In this document: positions 1 to 6,357 of the stretch, piece by piece | How the letters are laid out: each line of letters begins with the position of its first letter | Numbering within the stretch: the stretch's first letter is position 1 | Assembly: GCA_020355945.1 (NCBI GenBank) | Contig: CP070627.1 | Span: 1,205,872-1,214,765, forward strand | Reading direction: 5' to 3' | Source of the DNA: Candidatus Aminicenantota bacterium | GTDB lineage: Bacteria > Acidobacteriota > Aminicenantia > UBA2199 | Length of the DNA: 8,894 nucleotides | Made by a program: the position numbers and the translations under genes | Notes under the pieces: model-generated | The model's input: only the letters and a program-made list of their open reading frames with translations | What the model was told of the DNA's origin: nothing | Databases searched by the model: none

Positions 1-10
1 AAAAAAAAAA

Positions 11-39
11 TTGAAAAAAAGGATTTTTTTTATTATAAT
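11..39 (+). promoter_or_regulatory. Sigma70-like promoter for the oxidoreductase/kinase operon
   Basis: A TTGAAA -35 element (11-16) and a perfect TATAAT -10 element (34-39) are separated by exactly 17 nt. The spacer contains seven A, GGA, then eight T (14-31), which could bend the DNA or be the remains of an upstream gene's terminator. Transcription would begin near 46, leaving a leader of about 60 nt before the ATG at 109. Confidence 0.7.
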
Positions 40-61
40 ATGGAGGTTACAAAAAATTAGC

Positions 62-87
62 ATTCCAACAGTGAAAAATGATGGAAT
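62..87. promoter_or_regulatory. Imperfect inverted repeat in the leader, possible operator
   Basis: The arms ATTCCAACA (62-70) and TGATGGAAT (79-87) are complementary at eight of nine positions around an 8-nt spacer. The repeat lies between the predicted start site and the Shine-Dalgarno sequence (GGAGG, 95-99). It could be a repressor site or an RNA hairpin. No bound regulator can be named from the window. Confidence 0.4.
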
Positions 88-108
88 AATTGACGGAGGT
101 TTACTTTA

Positions 109-1281
109 ATGATTAATGAACAAAGAAGCGCAAGTAAAGGAAACAGTGGGTATTATCCCCATGTTCTCAGTAAGTTTGAAATTGGTCCGGTGAGTTTGCG
201 GAACCGGGTGGTTTTTCCGGCCTGGCAGCTTAATTATGCCAATACCGATGGAACCGTATCTGAGAAATTAATGAAATTCCATACGGATTTGGCCAAAGGG
301 GGCTGTGGATTAATATTTACCGGTGCGGCAGTGGTAACATCCGATGGCATTCCCTTTGATCGTGTCATGCACGTGGATACGGACGATCATATCCCTGGCC
401 TGGAAAAACTCTTTGCTGCTATTAAAGAATATGGTGCAGCAGCAGGGATACAAATTGTTCACTACGGGCGTCAATCTTCCAGCTCTGTTTCCGGGGGTGT
501 ATTGAGGGCTCCCAGTGCGATTCCCTGCCCGGTGATGTCGCAATATGACCCGGAATATAAGGTTCGTGAGATGACAGGGGAAGATATCGACGAGATTCGC
601 GAAGCGTTTATTGCTGCGGCGGAACGAGGTGCAAAAGCAGGCGCTGACATTGTAGAGGTTCATGCCTGCCATGGGTATTTATTGAATGAATTTCTCTCTC
701 CCTACTCCAATAAACGTACTGATGCTTATGGCGGCAGTGTGGAAAATCGGGCCCGCTTGATCGTGGAAATCCTGGAAGGTATTGGAGAGAGATTAAAGAA
801 TTACACCAACGTGGCTGTATGCCTCAGGGTCAGTGGTGATGAATTCGTGGAAGGAGGCTTGAAACCGGGTGACTTTAAAGAGTTCGTTCCCCTGTTTGAA
901 AAAGCAGGGATGCAAATGCTGAATGTATCGGCCGGGGTTTATGAATCCATGGAGCGAATCGTTCCGCCTAAAAAATTGGGCATTGCTCCTCATGCAGACA
1001 TTGCCGCGCAGATCAAACAATTCACATCGGTCCCGGTTTGCACGGTAGGTTCTATCATCGGTCCAGGTCTTGAAGTGGCAGAATCCATTATTGCTGAAGG
1101 TAAAGCAGATTTATGCGCAATGGGCCGCGCCCAGATGGCAGACCCTGAATTGGTGAAAAAATCAGCCGAAGCTCGAGAGTCTGAAATAAGACAATGCATC
1201 CATGACAATGCTTGCACCTTCTGGACCACCGGGGACCCTGAAGTCTATTGCTCAGTCAACCCGGACTACAAAAAGGAGTGA
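109..1281 (+). CDS. Old Yellow Enzyme-family NADH:flavin oxidoreductase, stand-alone TIM-barrel form
   Basis: This 390-residue protein is an FMN-dependent oxidoreductase of the OYE / 2,4-dienoyl-CoA reductase type, a cytoplasmic enzyme that passes hydride from NAD(P)H through FMN, usually to an activated C=C bond. The signature H185[13 protein letters not shown] is followed by N201[15 protein letters not shown], the family's strongest landmark. R240 in CLRVSGDE and G339-R340 fit FMN-binding positions. Family members with a [4Fe-4S] cluster carry roughly C-x2-C-x2/3-C plus a distal Cys; here C363, C369 and C381 are present but the second Cys position is D366. The protein stops just after the NP-D motif, where larger homologues continue into an FAD/NAD(P)-binding domain, so it is the short form. 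GGAGG at 95-99 supports the start. The kinase gene follows after 7 nt. The fold call is firm; the substrate is unknown and cluster binding is doubtful. Confidence 0.93.
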   Translation: MINEQRSASKGNSGYYPHVLSKFEIGPVSLRNRVVFPAWQLNYANTDGTVSEKLMKFHTDLAKGGCGLIFTGAAVVTSDGIPFDRVMHVDTDDHIPGLEKLFAAIKEYGAAAGIQIVHYGRQSSSSVSGGVLRAPSAIPCPVMSQYDPEYKVREMTGEDIDEIREAFIAAAERGAKAGADIVEVHACHGYLLNEFLSPYSNKRTDAYGGSVENRARLIVEILEGIGERLKNYTNVAVCLRVSGDEFVEGGLKPGDFKEFVPLFEKAGMQMLNVSAGVYESMERIVPPKKLGIAPHADIAAQIKQFTSVPVCTVGSIIGPGLEVAESIIAEGKADLCAMGRAQMADPELVKKSAEARESEIRQCIHDNACTFWTTGDPEVYCSVNPDYKKE

Positions 1282-1288
1282 TGAAATC

Positions 1289-2536
1289 ATGGAATTGTTT
1301 CAAAAAATATCCGGGGAAATTTCAAAAATCGATATCCGCGTGGTACCCAAAAAATACAGTCGTGAGGTGTTAAAAGTCATCTGCGATCACCTGGGCTACC
1401 ATTTCGGTTCAATTATATTGGTGGGCGAGAATGGGATAGGAAGGATATTTTCTTCCCATAATCTACCTGCTGACTACCCGCAATTGGTAAACCGGGCATC
1501 TGCTCCTGTGCTTTCAAGCCCTTCGGGCACTGCCATCAGGGATGGAAAAACCATTGTGGTCAATGATGTTATATCTGAACCTCGACTTGAACCATGGTAT
1601 GATTTATTAGAGCAATTGGAAGTCAAAACAATTGCCTGGGTTCCACTCTTTAGTAAAGGAAAAGCCTTTGGTACCTATAATCTTTATGACCATCGCCAAC
1701 GCAGCGTATCTAAGCGGGAAATCAGTATCCTCAATCAATTGAGTATGCTCTTTTCATTGGCCATCCGCAGCAATGAGTACATCGATGAGATCCGGAAAAA
1801 AAGCGAAGAACTGCGCATCGCAAAAGAACAGGCTGAAGCTGCCAATCGAGCAAAAACTGAATTTGTGGCCAATATGAGCCATGAAATCAGGACACCACTG
1901 AACGCCATCTTGGGCTTTACCAATATGCTGCTGGAAGAGGAAGAAAGCCCCGAAAAAATAGAACAACTGGAACTTATCCTCGAGTCCACTGAAATCCTGA
2001 TGAAACTGATTAATGAAGTACTGGACCTGGCACAAATCGAAGCAGGGAAACTGGAACTGGAAAATAGCAGTTTTTCTCTAAAGGAGTTAATGGACGAAGT
2101 TTACCGGATGTTTATTGCCGATGCCCAAAGGAAAAACCTGGAGTTTAAGGTTTCAACAGCTTCATCAGTACCTACACTGGTGTTTGCCGATCGATACCGG
2201 CTAAGCGAGGTGATTTCAAATATCGTAAGAAATGCCTTTAAATTCACCAGTAAAGGACGGGTTTCAATGGATTGTACTTATGATGAGGGTATGGTCTGCA
2301 TAAAGGTAGCGGATACGGGCATTGGTATTCCCAGGCAAAAGCTGGAAATGATTTTCGCTGCTTTTACCCAGGTTGATGGTTCAATCACCCGGCAGTACGG
2401 AGGTATTGGTTTGGGATTGACCATTGCCTCCAAATTGACAAAACTCATGTCAGGCAAAATCTCTGTTGAAAGCGAAGAAGGAAAAGGGTCTGTGTTTACG
2501 ATTGAATTACCTTTGTCATCTGGCCCTAGTGGCTAG
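1289..2536 (+). CDS. Soluble GAF-domain sensor histidine kinase
   Basis: This 415-residue protein should autophosphorylate on a His and pass the phosphate to a response regulator. Residues about 20-163 form a GAF-like sensor domain, followed by a short coiled coil (about 164-190). The HisKA dimerization domain has phospho-acceptor H198 in [16 protein letters not shown]. The ATP-binding domain shows an N box (N311, N315), a G1 box (D342-TGIGIP), an F box (IFAAFTQ) and a G2 box (GGIGLGL). There are no membrane segments, so it should be cytosolic, and there is no receiver domain. The start at 1289 is preferred because AGGAG (1274-1278) lies 10 nt upstream; an open frame back to 1202 only overlaps the oxidoreductase gene. 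The 7-nt gap implies co-transcription with the oxidoreductase. No response regulator is visible, so it is an orphan within this window. The ligand of the GAF domain is unknown. Confidence 0.93.
   Translation: MELFQKISGEISKIDIRVVPKKYSREVLKVICDHLGYHFGSIILVGENGIGRIFSSHNLPADYPQLVNRASAPVLSSPSGTAIRDGKTIVVNDVISEPRLEPWYDLLEQLEVKTIAWVPLFSKGKAFGTYNLYDHRQRSVSKREISILNQLSMLFSLAIRSNEYIDEIRKKSEELRIAKEQAEAANRAKTEFVANMSHEIRTPLNAILGFTNMLLEEEESPEKIEQLELILESTEILMKLINEVLDLAQIEAGKLELENSSFSLKELMDEVYRMFIADAQRKNLEFKVSTASSVPTLVFADRYRLSEVISNIVRNAFKFTSKGRVSMDCTYDEGMVCIKVADTGIGIPRQKLEMIFAAFTQVDGSITRQYGGIGLGLTIASKLTKLMSGKISVESEEGKGSVFTIELPLSSGPSG
2533..2536. other. CTAG shared by two convergent stop codons
   Basis: On the plus strand TAG at 2534-2536 ends the histidine kinase. 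On the minus strand TAG read from 2535-2533 ends the membrane protein gene. The two coding regions overlap by the palindrome CTAG, and no terminator-like hairpin lies between them, so the opposing transcripts probably overlap at their 3' ends. Confidence 0.9.
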
Positions 2537-3222
2537 TCCGCTTTGACCCATCCTTTTTTGTAGAGGAACCGGGCTCCCAGGATAGAGAGGATGACACATA
2601 TAGGGATCAGAGAAGTTATTTTTTCAATTTTGTCAATGAAGAGTGATGCCACCAATCCAAACGCCAGGGGGATAATAGCCAGTTTGTAGTTTTTGAGTAC
2701 GAAATAAGCACCTAAGGCACCAAATAGAGCTGGCAGTATCTGTTCAAAAGCGGGTTTGAGGAAAGAACCTTCCAGGTAACCGGATAAGGGGACCAGCAGA
2801 ATCACCCCCAGTACCAAAATTAATTCAGATATAATCACCGAGCCTGCCATGGCAATGGTGGAAATGATATCTCCCTCTTTGGTAGCGGGTTTCACGTTTG
2901 CGACTTCCATACCAATAGCTGCACAGGGTACTTTTAGGTTGGAAATGTTTCCAGTGGTATAAGAAATATAAAGTCCACTGGGTCCTAAGATAGGATAGAA
3001 TGAGAATATTTCAGCGATGGAGAGCGGGATCATGAAAACTGATACATTAATGATACCGAAGATCAAGGGTTTGAGAGGTGGAATGATTCCAAAGATCATC
3101 CATATAATCACTGGCACAAACAGGGCCAGGACAATACAGGTAAAAATGGTGATACGCCCAATGCGATGGACATGACATTCAAATATTTCACCTGGAGTTA
3201 ATGTTGATGCGTTTTGAGTCAT
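2533..3222 (-). CDS. Multi-pass inner membrane protein, partner of the adjacent DUF5058-like protein
   Basis: This 229-residue protein is very hydrophobic, with about six membrane segments (roughly 24-46, 52-78, 120-147, 160-176, 181-197 and 203-221). The N-terminal about 22 residues are polar. A loop between the second and third segments (about 78-118) contains the conspicuous stretch [18 protein letters not shown] followed by LKVPCAA, which looks like a conserved, possibly re-entrant or substrate-contacting region. I recall similar proteins encoded beside DUF5058 genes in anaerobes, but cannot name a characterized family. The start at 3222 is chosen because AGGAGGG precedes it at good spacing; an upstream in-frame extension to 3303 would overlap the preceding gene by 68 nt. 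The gap to that gene is 13 nt, so the two are co-transcribed and probably form one complex. A small-molecule transporter is the likeliest role; the substrate is not indicated. Confidence 0.8.
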   Translation of the reverse strand: MTQNASTLTPGEIFECHVHRIGRITIFTCIVLALFVPVIIWMIFGIIPPLKPLIFGIINVSVFMIPLSIAEIFSFYPILGPSGLYISYTTGNISNLKVPCAAIGMEVANVKPATKEGDIISTIAMAGSVIISELILVLGVILLVPLSGYLEGSFLKPAFEQILPALFGALGAYFVLKNYKLAIIPLAFGLVASLFIDKIEKITSLIPICVILSILGARFLYKKGWVKAD

Positions 3223-3235
3223 GATTGCCCTCCTT

Positions 3236-3952
3236 TTATGATAGAATTCTAGAAAATATAACAGCACTGGCCATTGCGCCCACCATACTAAAGGGCAGCG
3301 CAAATTCTCTTAGCCATTTGATTTCAAATTTTTTGATTAAGAGCGCACATATGATCATGAGTATGGCACCGGTGATTGTTGTAATTAAAGGTACTCCTCC
3401 GGCGACGATGGGTTGGGGAAGGAAAATACAAACCACACCGAAAAACACAGCCATGGCTATGATTTTCATCCAGTTGGGATCTTTTTTCTCAATTTTTGCA
3501 TACTGTTTTTTTATTTTTCTGAGAAAGAAGAACACGATAAGACCAGACCACATGGCACCTATGGTCATGACCCACGCGGAGTTGGCAAAAACAAATTGGT
3601 TATAGCCTTCTCCTCCAAGGGATTTTACTCCCATTGAACTGGCGCCAATGCCAGCGGCAATCAGTTCGTAGGGTGCAGAACCAATGACGGACAACCGAAT
3701 CCAGGGAAAGGGGATACCCAACGATCCTGACATGGCAATAAGTGCGATAACAATGGAGATAGAAGGAATAATCGCAGCCACTATCCCTGAACGCAGCCCC
3801 TGGAGCATACGTTTACTGGTTAAACCGATTCGTTTGCCTTCTTTCCAGGCCAATCGAATAAAAAGAATCGATTGAATCAAAATCACAATTAAAATAATGC
3901 CGCCCCAAAAATAAAAATAATTGGAATTTGCGATCCCAAGGTAATCGTTCAT
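3236..3952 (-). CDS. DUF5058-like multi-pass membrane protein
   Basis: This 238-residue protein has about seven membrane segments (roughly 12-34, 53-74, 86-104, 121-144, 163-179, 186-206 and 216-234). The opening MNDYLGIANS, the following long helix ending in LFIRLAWKEGKRIG, and the glycine-rich section GIGASSMGVKSLGGEGY (101-117) match my memory of DUF5058 proteins. That assignment comes from memory and was not searched. An AGGAGG Shine-Dalgarno sequence lies 5 nt before the ATG at 3952. It is the first of two adjacent membrane genes, 13 nt apart, and sits 66 nt after the GIY-YIG-like gene, in a gap holding a 10-nt tandem repeat. It probably forms a two-subunit permease-like complex with the downstream protein. 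There is no ATP-binding or substrate-binding subunit nearby, so if it transports, it is probably a secondary carrier or channel. Confidence 0.8.
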   Translation of the reverse strand: MNDYLGIANSNYFYFWGGIILIVILIQSILFIRLAWKEGKRIGLTSKRMLQGLRSGIVAAIIPSISIVIALIAMSGSLGIPFPWIRLSVIGSAPYELIAAGIGASSMGVKSLGGEGYNQFVFANSAWVMTIGAMWSGLIVFFFLRKIKKQYAKIEKKDPNWMKIIAMAVFFGVVCIFLPQPIVAGGVPLITTITGAILMIICALLIKKFEIKWLREFALPFSMVGAMASAVIFSRILS

Positions 3953-3973
3953 GATTTCCTCCTGGTTTTTTAT

Positions 3974-4008
3974 TTAGCCACGAAGTTACACGAAGATACA
4001 CAAAAGTT
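3974..4008. repeat. Degenerate 10-nt tandem repeat of the TTAGCCACGAAG type
   Basis: After TTAGC, three 10-nt units follow: CACGAAGTTA (3979-3988), CACGAAGATA (3989-3998) and CACAAAAGTT (3999-4008). Similar short CACGAAG-like tandem repeats beginning TTAGCCAC occur between genes in many unrelated bacterial genomes, as far as I recall. Here the repeat sits in the 66-nt gap upstream of the DUF5058-like gene. Its function is unknown. Confidence 0.65.
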
Positions 4009-4018
4009 CTCTGAAGGA

Positions 4019-4414
4019 TTAATCGATGGTCTTCCTGGTGGTCTTATCTTTGGGATATTCTCCCTTTTCGTCACATTTGGGATTATATTTTTTGGTCCAT
4101 TCTGCGACTGCTTTTTGACGATCTTCCGGCGAGGAGCCGGGCATTAATTCATAGAGCATCCTTTGAATCCAGGGACCTTGCATGAATTTTGCGAATCCTT
4201 CGCTCACATCTCCGGCTTTTTCAAATAGGTCTTTGACTGCCTGTCGGAGATTTTCCGCTTCTCCCACATACCTGCAATTAACGGGTTTATCATGGATGAT
4301 GGAAAAAATTCCAAAAACCGCGGGTTCCGTGGGAATGGTGTTGATGTTGTCTTTCTTGTCCATATTGTAATCTTTATGAAAGATTGTCTTTTCCAAAATA
4401 TCATCTTCACCCAT
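4019..4414 (-). CDS. Small protein with a degenerate GIY-YIG-like domain
   Basis: This 131-residue, soluble-looking protein has a polar N-terminal tail (1-30). It is followed by a pattern resembling the GIY-YIG nuclease fold: FGIF (34-37) in place of GIY, then RYVGEAENLRQAV (48-60) in place of YIG-x(3-4)-NL-x-x-R, and an E105-W-x(3)-YNP segment resembling the C-terminal part of the domain. The arginine expected 10 residues after the YIG tyrosine is A59, and the C-terminal metal-site Asn is not evident, so nuclease activity is doubtful. The start at 4414 follows GGAGG at good spacing. A strong promoter (4469-4497) and a palindrome (4438-4450) lie upstream. It is the first gene of a probable three-gene transcript with the two membrane proteins. 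The fold assignment is a pattern-based inference; without it, this is a hypothetical protein. Confidence 0.72.
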   Translation of the reverse strand: MGEDDILEKTIFHKDYNMDKKDNINTIPTEPAVFGIFSIIHDKPVNCRYVGEAENLRQAVKDLFEKAGDVSEGFAKFMQGPWIQRMLYELMPGSSPEDRQKAVAEWTKKYNPKCDEKGEYPKDKTTRKTID

Positions 4415-4437
4415 TATTTCCTCCGGGGCCTGAATTT

Positions 4438-4450
4438 TTAACCTGGTTAA
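4438..4450. promoter_or_regulatory. Perfect palindrome TTAACC-T-GGTTAA, possible operator
   Basis: Two perfect 6-nt arms flank a single central T. The palindrome lies about 12-24 nt downstream of the predicted start site (near 4462) and upstream of the GGAGG of the GIY-YIG-like gene. This is a common position for a repressor site. Confidence 0.45.
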
Positions 4451-4468
4451 TTTATGAATTGAAAATTA

Positions 4469-4497
4469 AGTATACACTATTGATACAGGTGTGTCAA
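4469..4497 (-). promoter_or_regulatory. Strong sigma70-like promoter for the GIY-YIG-like/membrane protein operon
   Basis: Read on the minus strand, a consensus TTGACA (4497-4492) is followed after exactly 17 nt by TATACT (4474-4469), five of six matching the -10 consensus. The start site would fall near 4462, about 48 nt before the ATG at 4414. Confidence 0.75.
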
Positions 4498-4524
4498 GTG
4501 TAAAGAGGTAGAGAAGAAGATAAA

Positions 4525-4551
4525 CGGGGATGGGAACGTTTCCCATCCCCG
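4525..4551 (-). terminator. Intrinsic terminator after the PKD outer membrane protein gene
   Basis: The arms 4525-4536 (CGGGGATGGGAA) and 4540-4551 (TTCCCATCCCCG) form a perfect 12-bp GC-rich stem with the 3-nt loop CGT. On the minus strand it lies 27 nt beyond the stop codon and is followed by TTTATCTTCTTCTC. On the plus strand a run of seven T follows after 7 nt, so it may act in both directions. Confidence 0.75.
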
Positions 4552-4578
4552 GCGTTGCTTTTTTTAATTTTTTATAAA

Positions 4579-6015
4579 TTAAAACTGATAGCGGAATCCC
4601 AGCAAGAATGAGTGAGCGTCACTGGTGTCAAGGTCTTCCCGGCCGAACGGGATTCGGACTTCACCGAAGATAGAGCCTTTTTTGTTAAATCCTTTGAAGA
4701 TATCAAAGCCAATGTTGCCGACGAAATCCATACCGCCTTCCCAGTCATCCCTGACTTCCGTGCTGTAACCAACACCAGCGCCCAGGAAGACATCACTGAG
4801 ATGGAGGTTAAGTAAGAGGTTGGAGAGGAAGTGGTTTTTAAACGCATCACCGGCAAGTTTGAGAGCGCCGCCGCCGGATGCAATGACACTCAGCCGTTCC
4901 GGGACAATCAGGTAGGAGAAACCGAGACGACCAAAGACATAACCGGTGTATGTACCCTTTGCCAGCATGGGCCCCAGCTCGAACAGGACATAGAATCGTT
5001 TTTGCACTTTCACTTCCAGTTCGCACGCCTTAGCGGACACGGCACCAAAATCATCGGTGACTTGAAGCCAGACTTTGAAACGCCCGGATTTGTTGAATTT
5101 CTTTTCCCAGACCAATGGGGTAGTGGTGATTGTGTTGGTATCCACTTCGTTGCCGTTTTTGTCTTTGATAATGAATTCAGCTTTAACCACCTGGCCGTCC
5201 TGATCTGTAGAGCCAGAAGCGTCCAGGGTAAAGGGTTGGCCGACATAGCCATCAACGGGATCGACTTTCAGGTCACATTCCGGTAGGTAAGTGATAGAGA
5301 ATTTGGCTTCACAGTCGTTGGTGGAAGCCACACCGTCAGTATTAAAGGCTTTGGCTGTGATGGTGTAGTTGCCTGTTTTGTCGTATTTGGTTTTCCACAC
5401 CGGGTCGGTTAATTCTTTGAAGTCCACCTGGCTGCCTTCATAAAGAACCGTGACTTCATATTTTACCGCGCATTTGGAACCACTCAAATCCACGGTAATC
5501 TCATCACCGATATTGACTTTTTCCGGGGTGACTTTGATGTCACAGGTGGCATAAGTGTTTTTAATATCCATGACAGTGAGGTTTCCGCAGCCTTTGGGAA
5601 TGATCATCACATAATCTTTGCAATCATGTTCAACCGTGAGGGCAAAGACATCCAGGGGTTTGTTGGCTGCCCAAACCAGGTCTTTTACCACTTTGATTTT
5701 TTTGCCCACTTTAAATGCCATCCACGGAATTTCCTGGCCTTTGGGGAGCTGTTTTTCTTCAATTTCCCCGCTGCTGACCTTAGCCATAAAACCGTCGTAC
5801 AGGTAACCGGCTTCGGCTTTTTCGAACGCCTCCTTGATTCGATCGGCGTGTTTTTCCAGCAATTCCTTCAACTTATCTACATCTTTAATTTCACCTGGTT
5901 TACCGATAAGAGCGTATCTACCGACTCCTGTGATTTTTTTGGTTTTACCAAAGGTATTCAAAGAGAATACCAACAAAACTGCTATAATGAAGACCAGCAA
6001 TCTCCTGTAATTCAT
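4579..6015 (-). CDS. Exported PKD-domain protein with C-terminal outer membrane beta-barrel-like region
   Basis: This 478-residue protein starts with a signal peptide (NYRRLL, then a hydrophobic stretch to about residue 19, cleavage probably near 23-24). Residues about 25-155 form an unassigned N-terminal domain containing C132 and C143. Two PKD/Ig-like domains follow (about 159-243 and 247-337). Both show the family pattern of C-x-[LI]-KV, a D-L/A-SGS turn, a W-[KE]-x-K-[YF] strand and a G-[NR]-[YF] turn, and each has a Cys near its start and end (C159/C235, C247/C331) that could form disulfides. The last about 140 residues are rich in alternating Gly/hydrophobic strands (GYVFGRLGFSYL, VFLGAGVGYS, GSIFGEVRIPFG) and end in FLLGFRYQF with terminal Phe, as recognized by outer membrane assembly machinery. 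GAGGAGG precedes the start. A probable role is surface anchoring, adhesion or envelope structure; no enzyme motif is seen. I recall similar PKD/barrel proteins from Aminicenantes-like genomes. Confidence 0.88.
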   Translation of the reverse strand: MNYRRLLVFIIAVLLVFSLNTFGKTKKITGVGRYALIGKPGEIKDVDKLKELLEKHADRIKEAFEKAEAGYLYDGFMAKVSSGEIEEKQLPKGQEIPWMAFKVGKKIKVVKDLVWAANKPLDVFALTVEHDCKDYVMIIPKGCGNLTVMDIKNTYATCDIKVTPEKVNIGDEITVDLSGSKCAVKYEVTVLYEGSQVDFKELTDPVWKTKYDKTGNYTITAKAFNTDGVASTNDCEAKFSITYLPECDLKVDPVDGYVGQPFTLDASGSTDQDGQVVKAEFIIKDKNGNEVDTNTITTTPLVWEKKFNKSGRFKVWLQVTDDFGAVSAKACELEVKVQKRFYVLFELGPMLAKGTYTGYVFGRLGFSYLIVPERLSVIASGGGALKLAGDAFKNHFLSNLLLNLHLSDVFLGAGVGYSTEVRDDWEGGMDFVGNIGFDIFKGFNKKGSIFGEVRIPFGREDLDTSDAHSFLLGFRYQF

Positions 6016-6058
6016 TTCAAGTCCTCCTCATTTTTTTATAAATTTTTTTCATTTGACT

Positions 6059-6088
6059 ATTATACATCAAAAGAAGACATTTTTACAA
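6059..6088 (-). promoter_or_regulatory. Promoter for the PKD outer membrane protein gene
   Basis: On the minus strand a perfect TATAAT (6064-6059) lies 18 nt after TTGTAA (6088-6083), four of six matching the -35 consensus. The flanks are strongly A/T-rich. The start site would be near 6052, giving a leader of about 37 nt that ends in GAGGAGG before the ATG at 6015. Confidence 0.65.
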
Positions 6089-6174
6089 TTATTTATCAAA
6101 AAAATTGAAAAAAAAAATTTTATGGTATAACGATCGAATGGGTTATACTGGCATGTTTTCCGATGCAATCACCC

Positions 6175-6202
6175 AAAAAAAGAGTAATTTCTCCCTTTTT
6201 TT
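6175..6202 (-). terminator. Weak possible terminator of the hydrolase transcript
   Basis: Seven A (6175-6181) plus GAG face CTCCC plus seven T (6196-6202) around the loop TAATTT. On the minus strand this reads as an A-rich arm, GGGAG, the loop, CTC and then seven T, so it could act as a weak intrinsic terminator about 150 nt beyond the hydrolase stop codon. The stem is short on GC pairs, so the call is tentative. Confidence 0.3.
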
Positions 6203-6271
6203 AGCCAGGGCTCTATGGCCTGAAAACTTTTACAGAAGCGCATTACGAGCCATCTCACTGAGATTGTTTTT

Positions 6272-6297
6272 GGCTGGGCCCCGCGGCGCGGGGAGCC
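6272..6297. repeat. GC-rich imperfect inverted repeat
   Basis: The inner arms CCCCGC (6279-6284) and GCGGGG (6288-6293) surround the loop GGC, and the outer arms GGCT (6272-6275) and AGCC (6294-6297) pair with a GGG bulge on one side. T-rich sequence to the left and A-rich sequence to the right could extend the stem. No T-run follows the stem on either strand, so it is not a typical intrinsic terminator. A REP-like or mobile palindromic repeat is possible. Confidence 0.55.
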
Positions 6298-6308
6298 TAA
6301 AAAGGAAA

Positions 6309-6357
6309 TGTGCGTTGCTCTTTACGCTGTGCGCTATGCGCCCTGCGCAATGCTCTC
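6309..6357. repeat. Seven degenerate heptamers (TGCGCNN type)
   Basis: The sequence divides into TGTGCGT, TGCTCTT, TACGCTG, TGCGCTA, TGCGCCC, TGCGCAA and TGCTCTC, a 7-nt period with consensus close to TGCGCTN. The last unit overlaps the hydrolase stop codon (6356-6358 on the minus strand). The composition is more GC-rich than the surrounding spacer. Confidence 0.6.

Larger units (their letters stand above)
6016..6355. other. 340-nt intergenic stretch with promoter, hairpins and repeats
   Basis: No convincing gene is present. From left to right it holds the leader and promoter of the outer membrane protein gene (6016-6088), an A/T-rich tract (about 6091-6122), a weak A/T-stem hairpin (6175-6202), a GC-rich inverted repeat (6272-6297) and degenerate heptamers (from 6309). 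An open frame from a TTG at 6105 lacks a ribosome binding site and runs antisense into the hydrolase gene. Confidence 0.7.

Noticed and set aside
1202..1288. N-terminal extension of the histidine kinase by 29 codons
   Set aside because: It overlaps the oxidoreductase reading frame and its sequence is low in kinase-like features; AGGAG sits 10 nt before the ATG at 1289.
3223..3303. Longer form of the 229-residue membrane protein
   Set aside because: It would overlap the preceding gene by 68 nt, and AGGAGGG directly supports the start at 3222.
3225..3605. 126-residue plus-strand frame
   Set aside because: It is antisense to the DUF5058-like gene, which has a good ribosome binding site and clear membrane-protein composition.
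4831..5286. 151-residue plus-strand frame
   Set aside because: It is antisense to the PKD protein and has no ribosome binding site or recognizable domain.
6126..6131. Plus-strand promoter with TTGAAA at 6105-6110 and TATAAC at 6126-6131
   Set aside because: The spacer is only 15 nt and there is no convincing gene downstream on the plus strand.
6309..6357. CRISPR array
   Set aside because: The units are only 7 nt, contiguous and degenerate, with no spacers.
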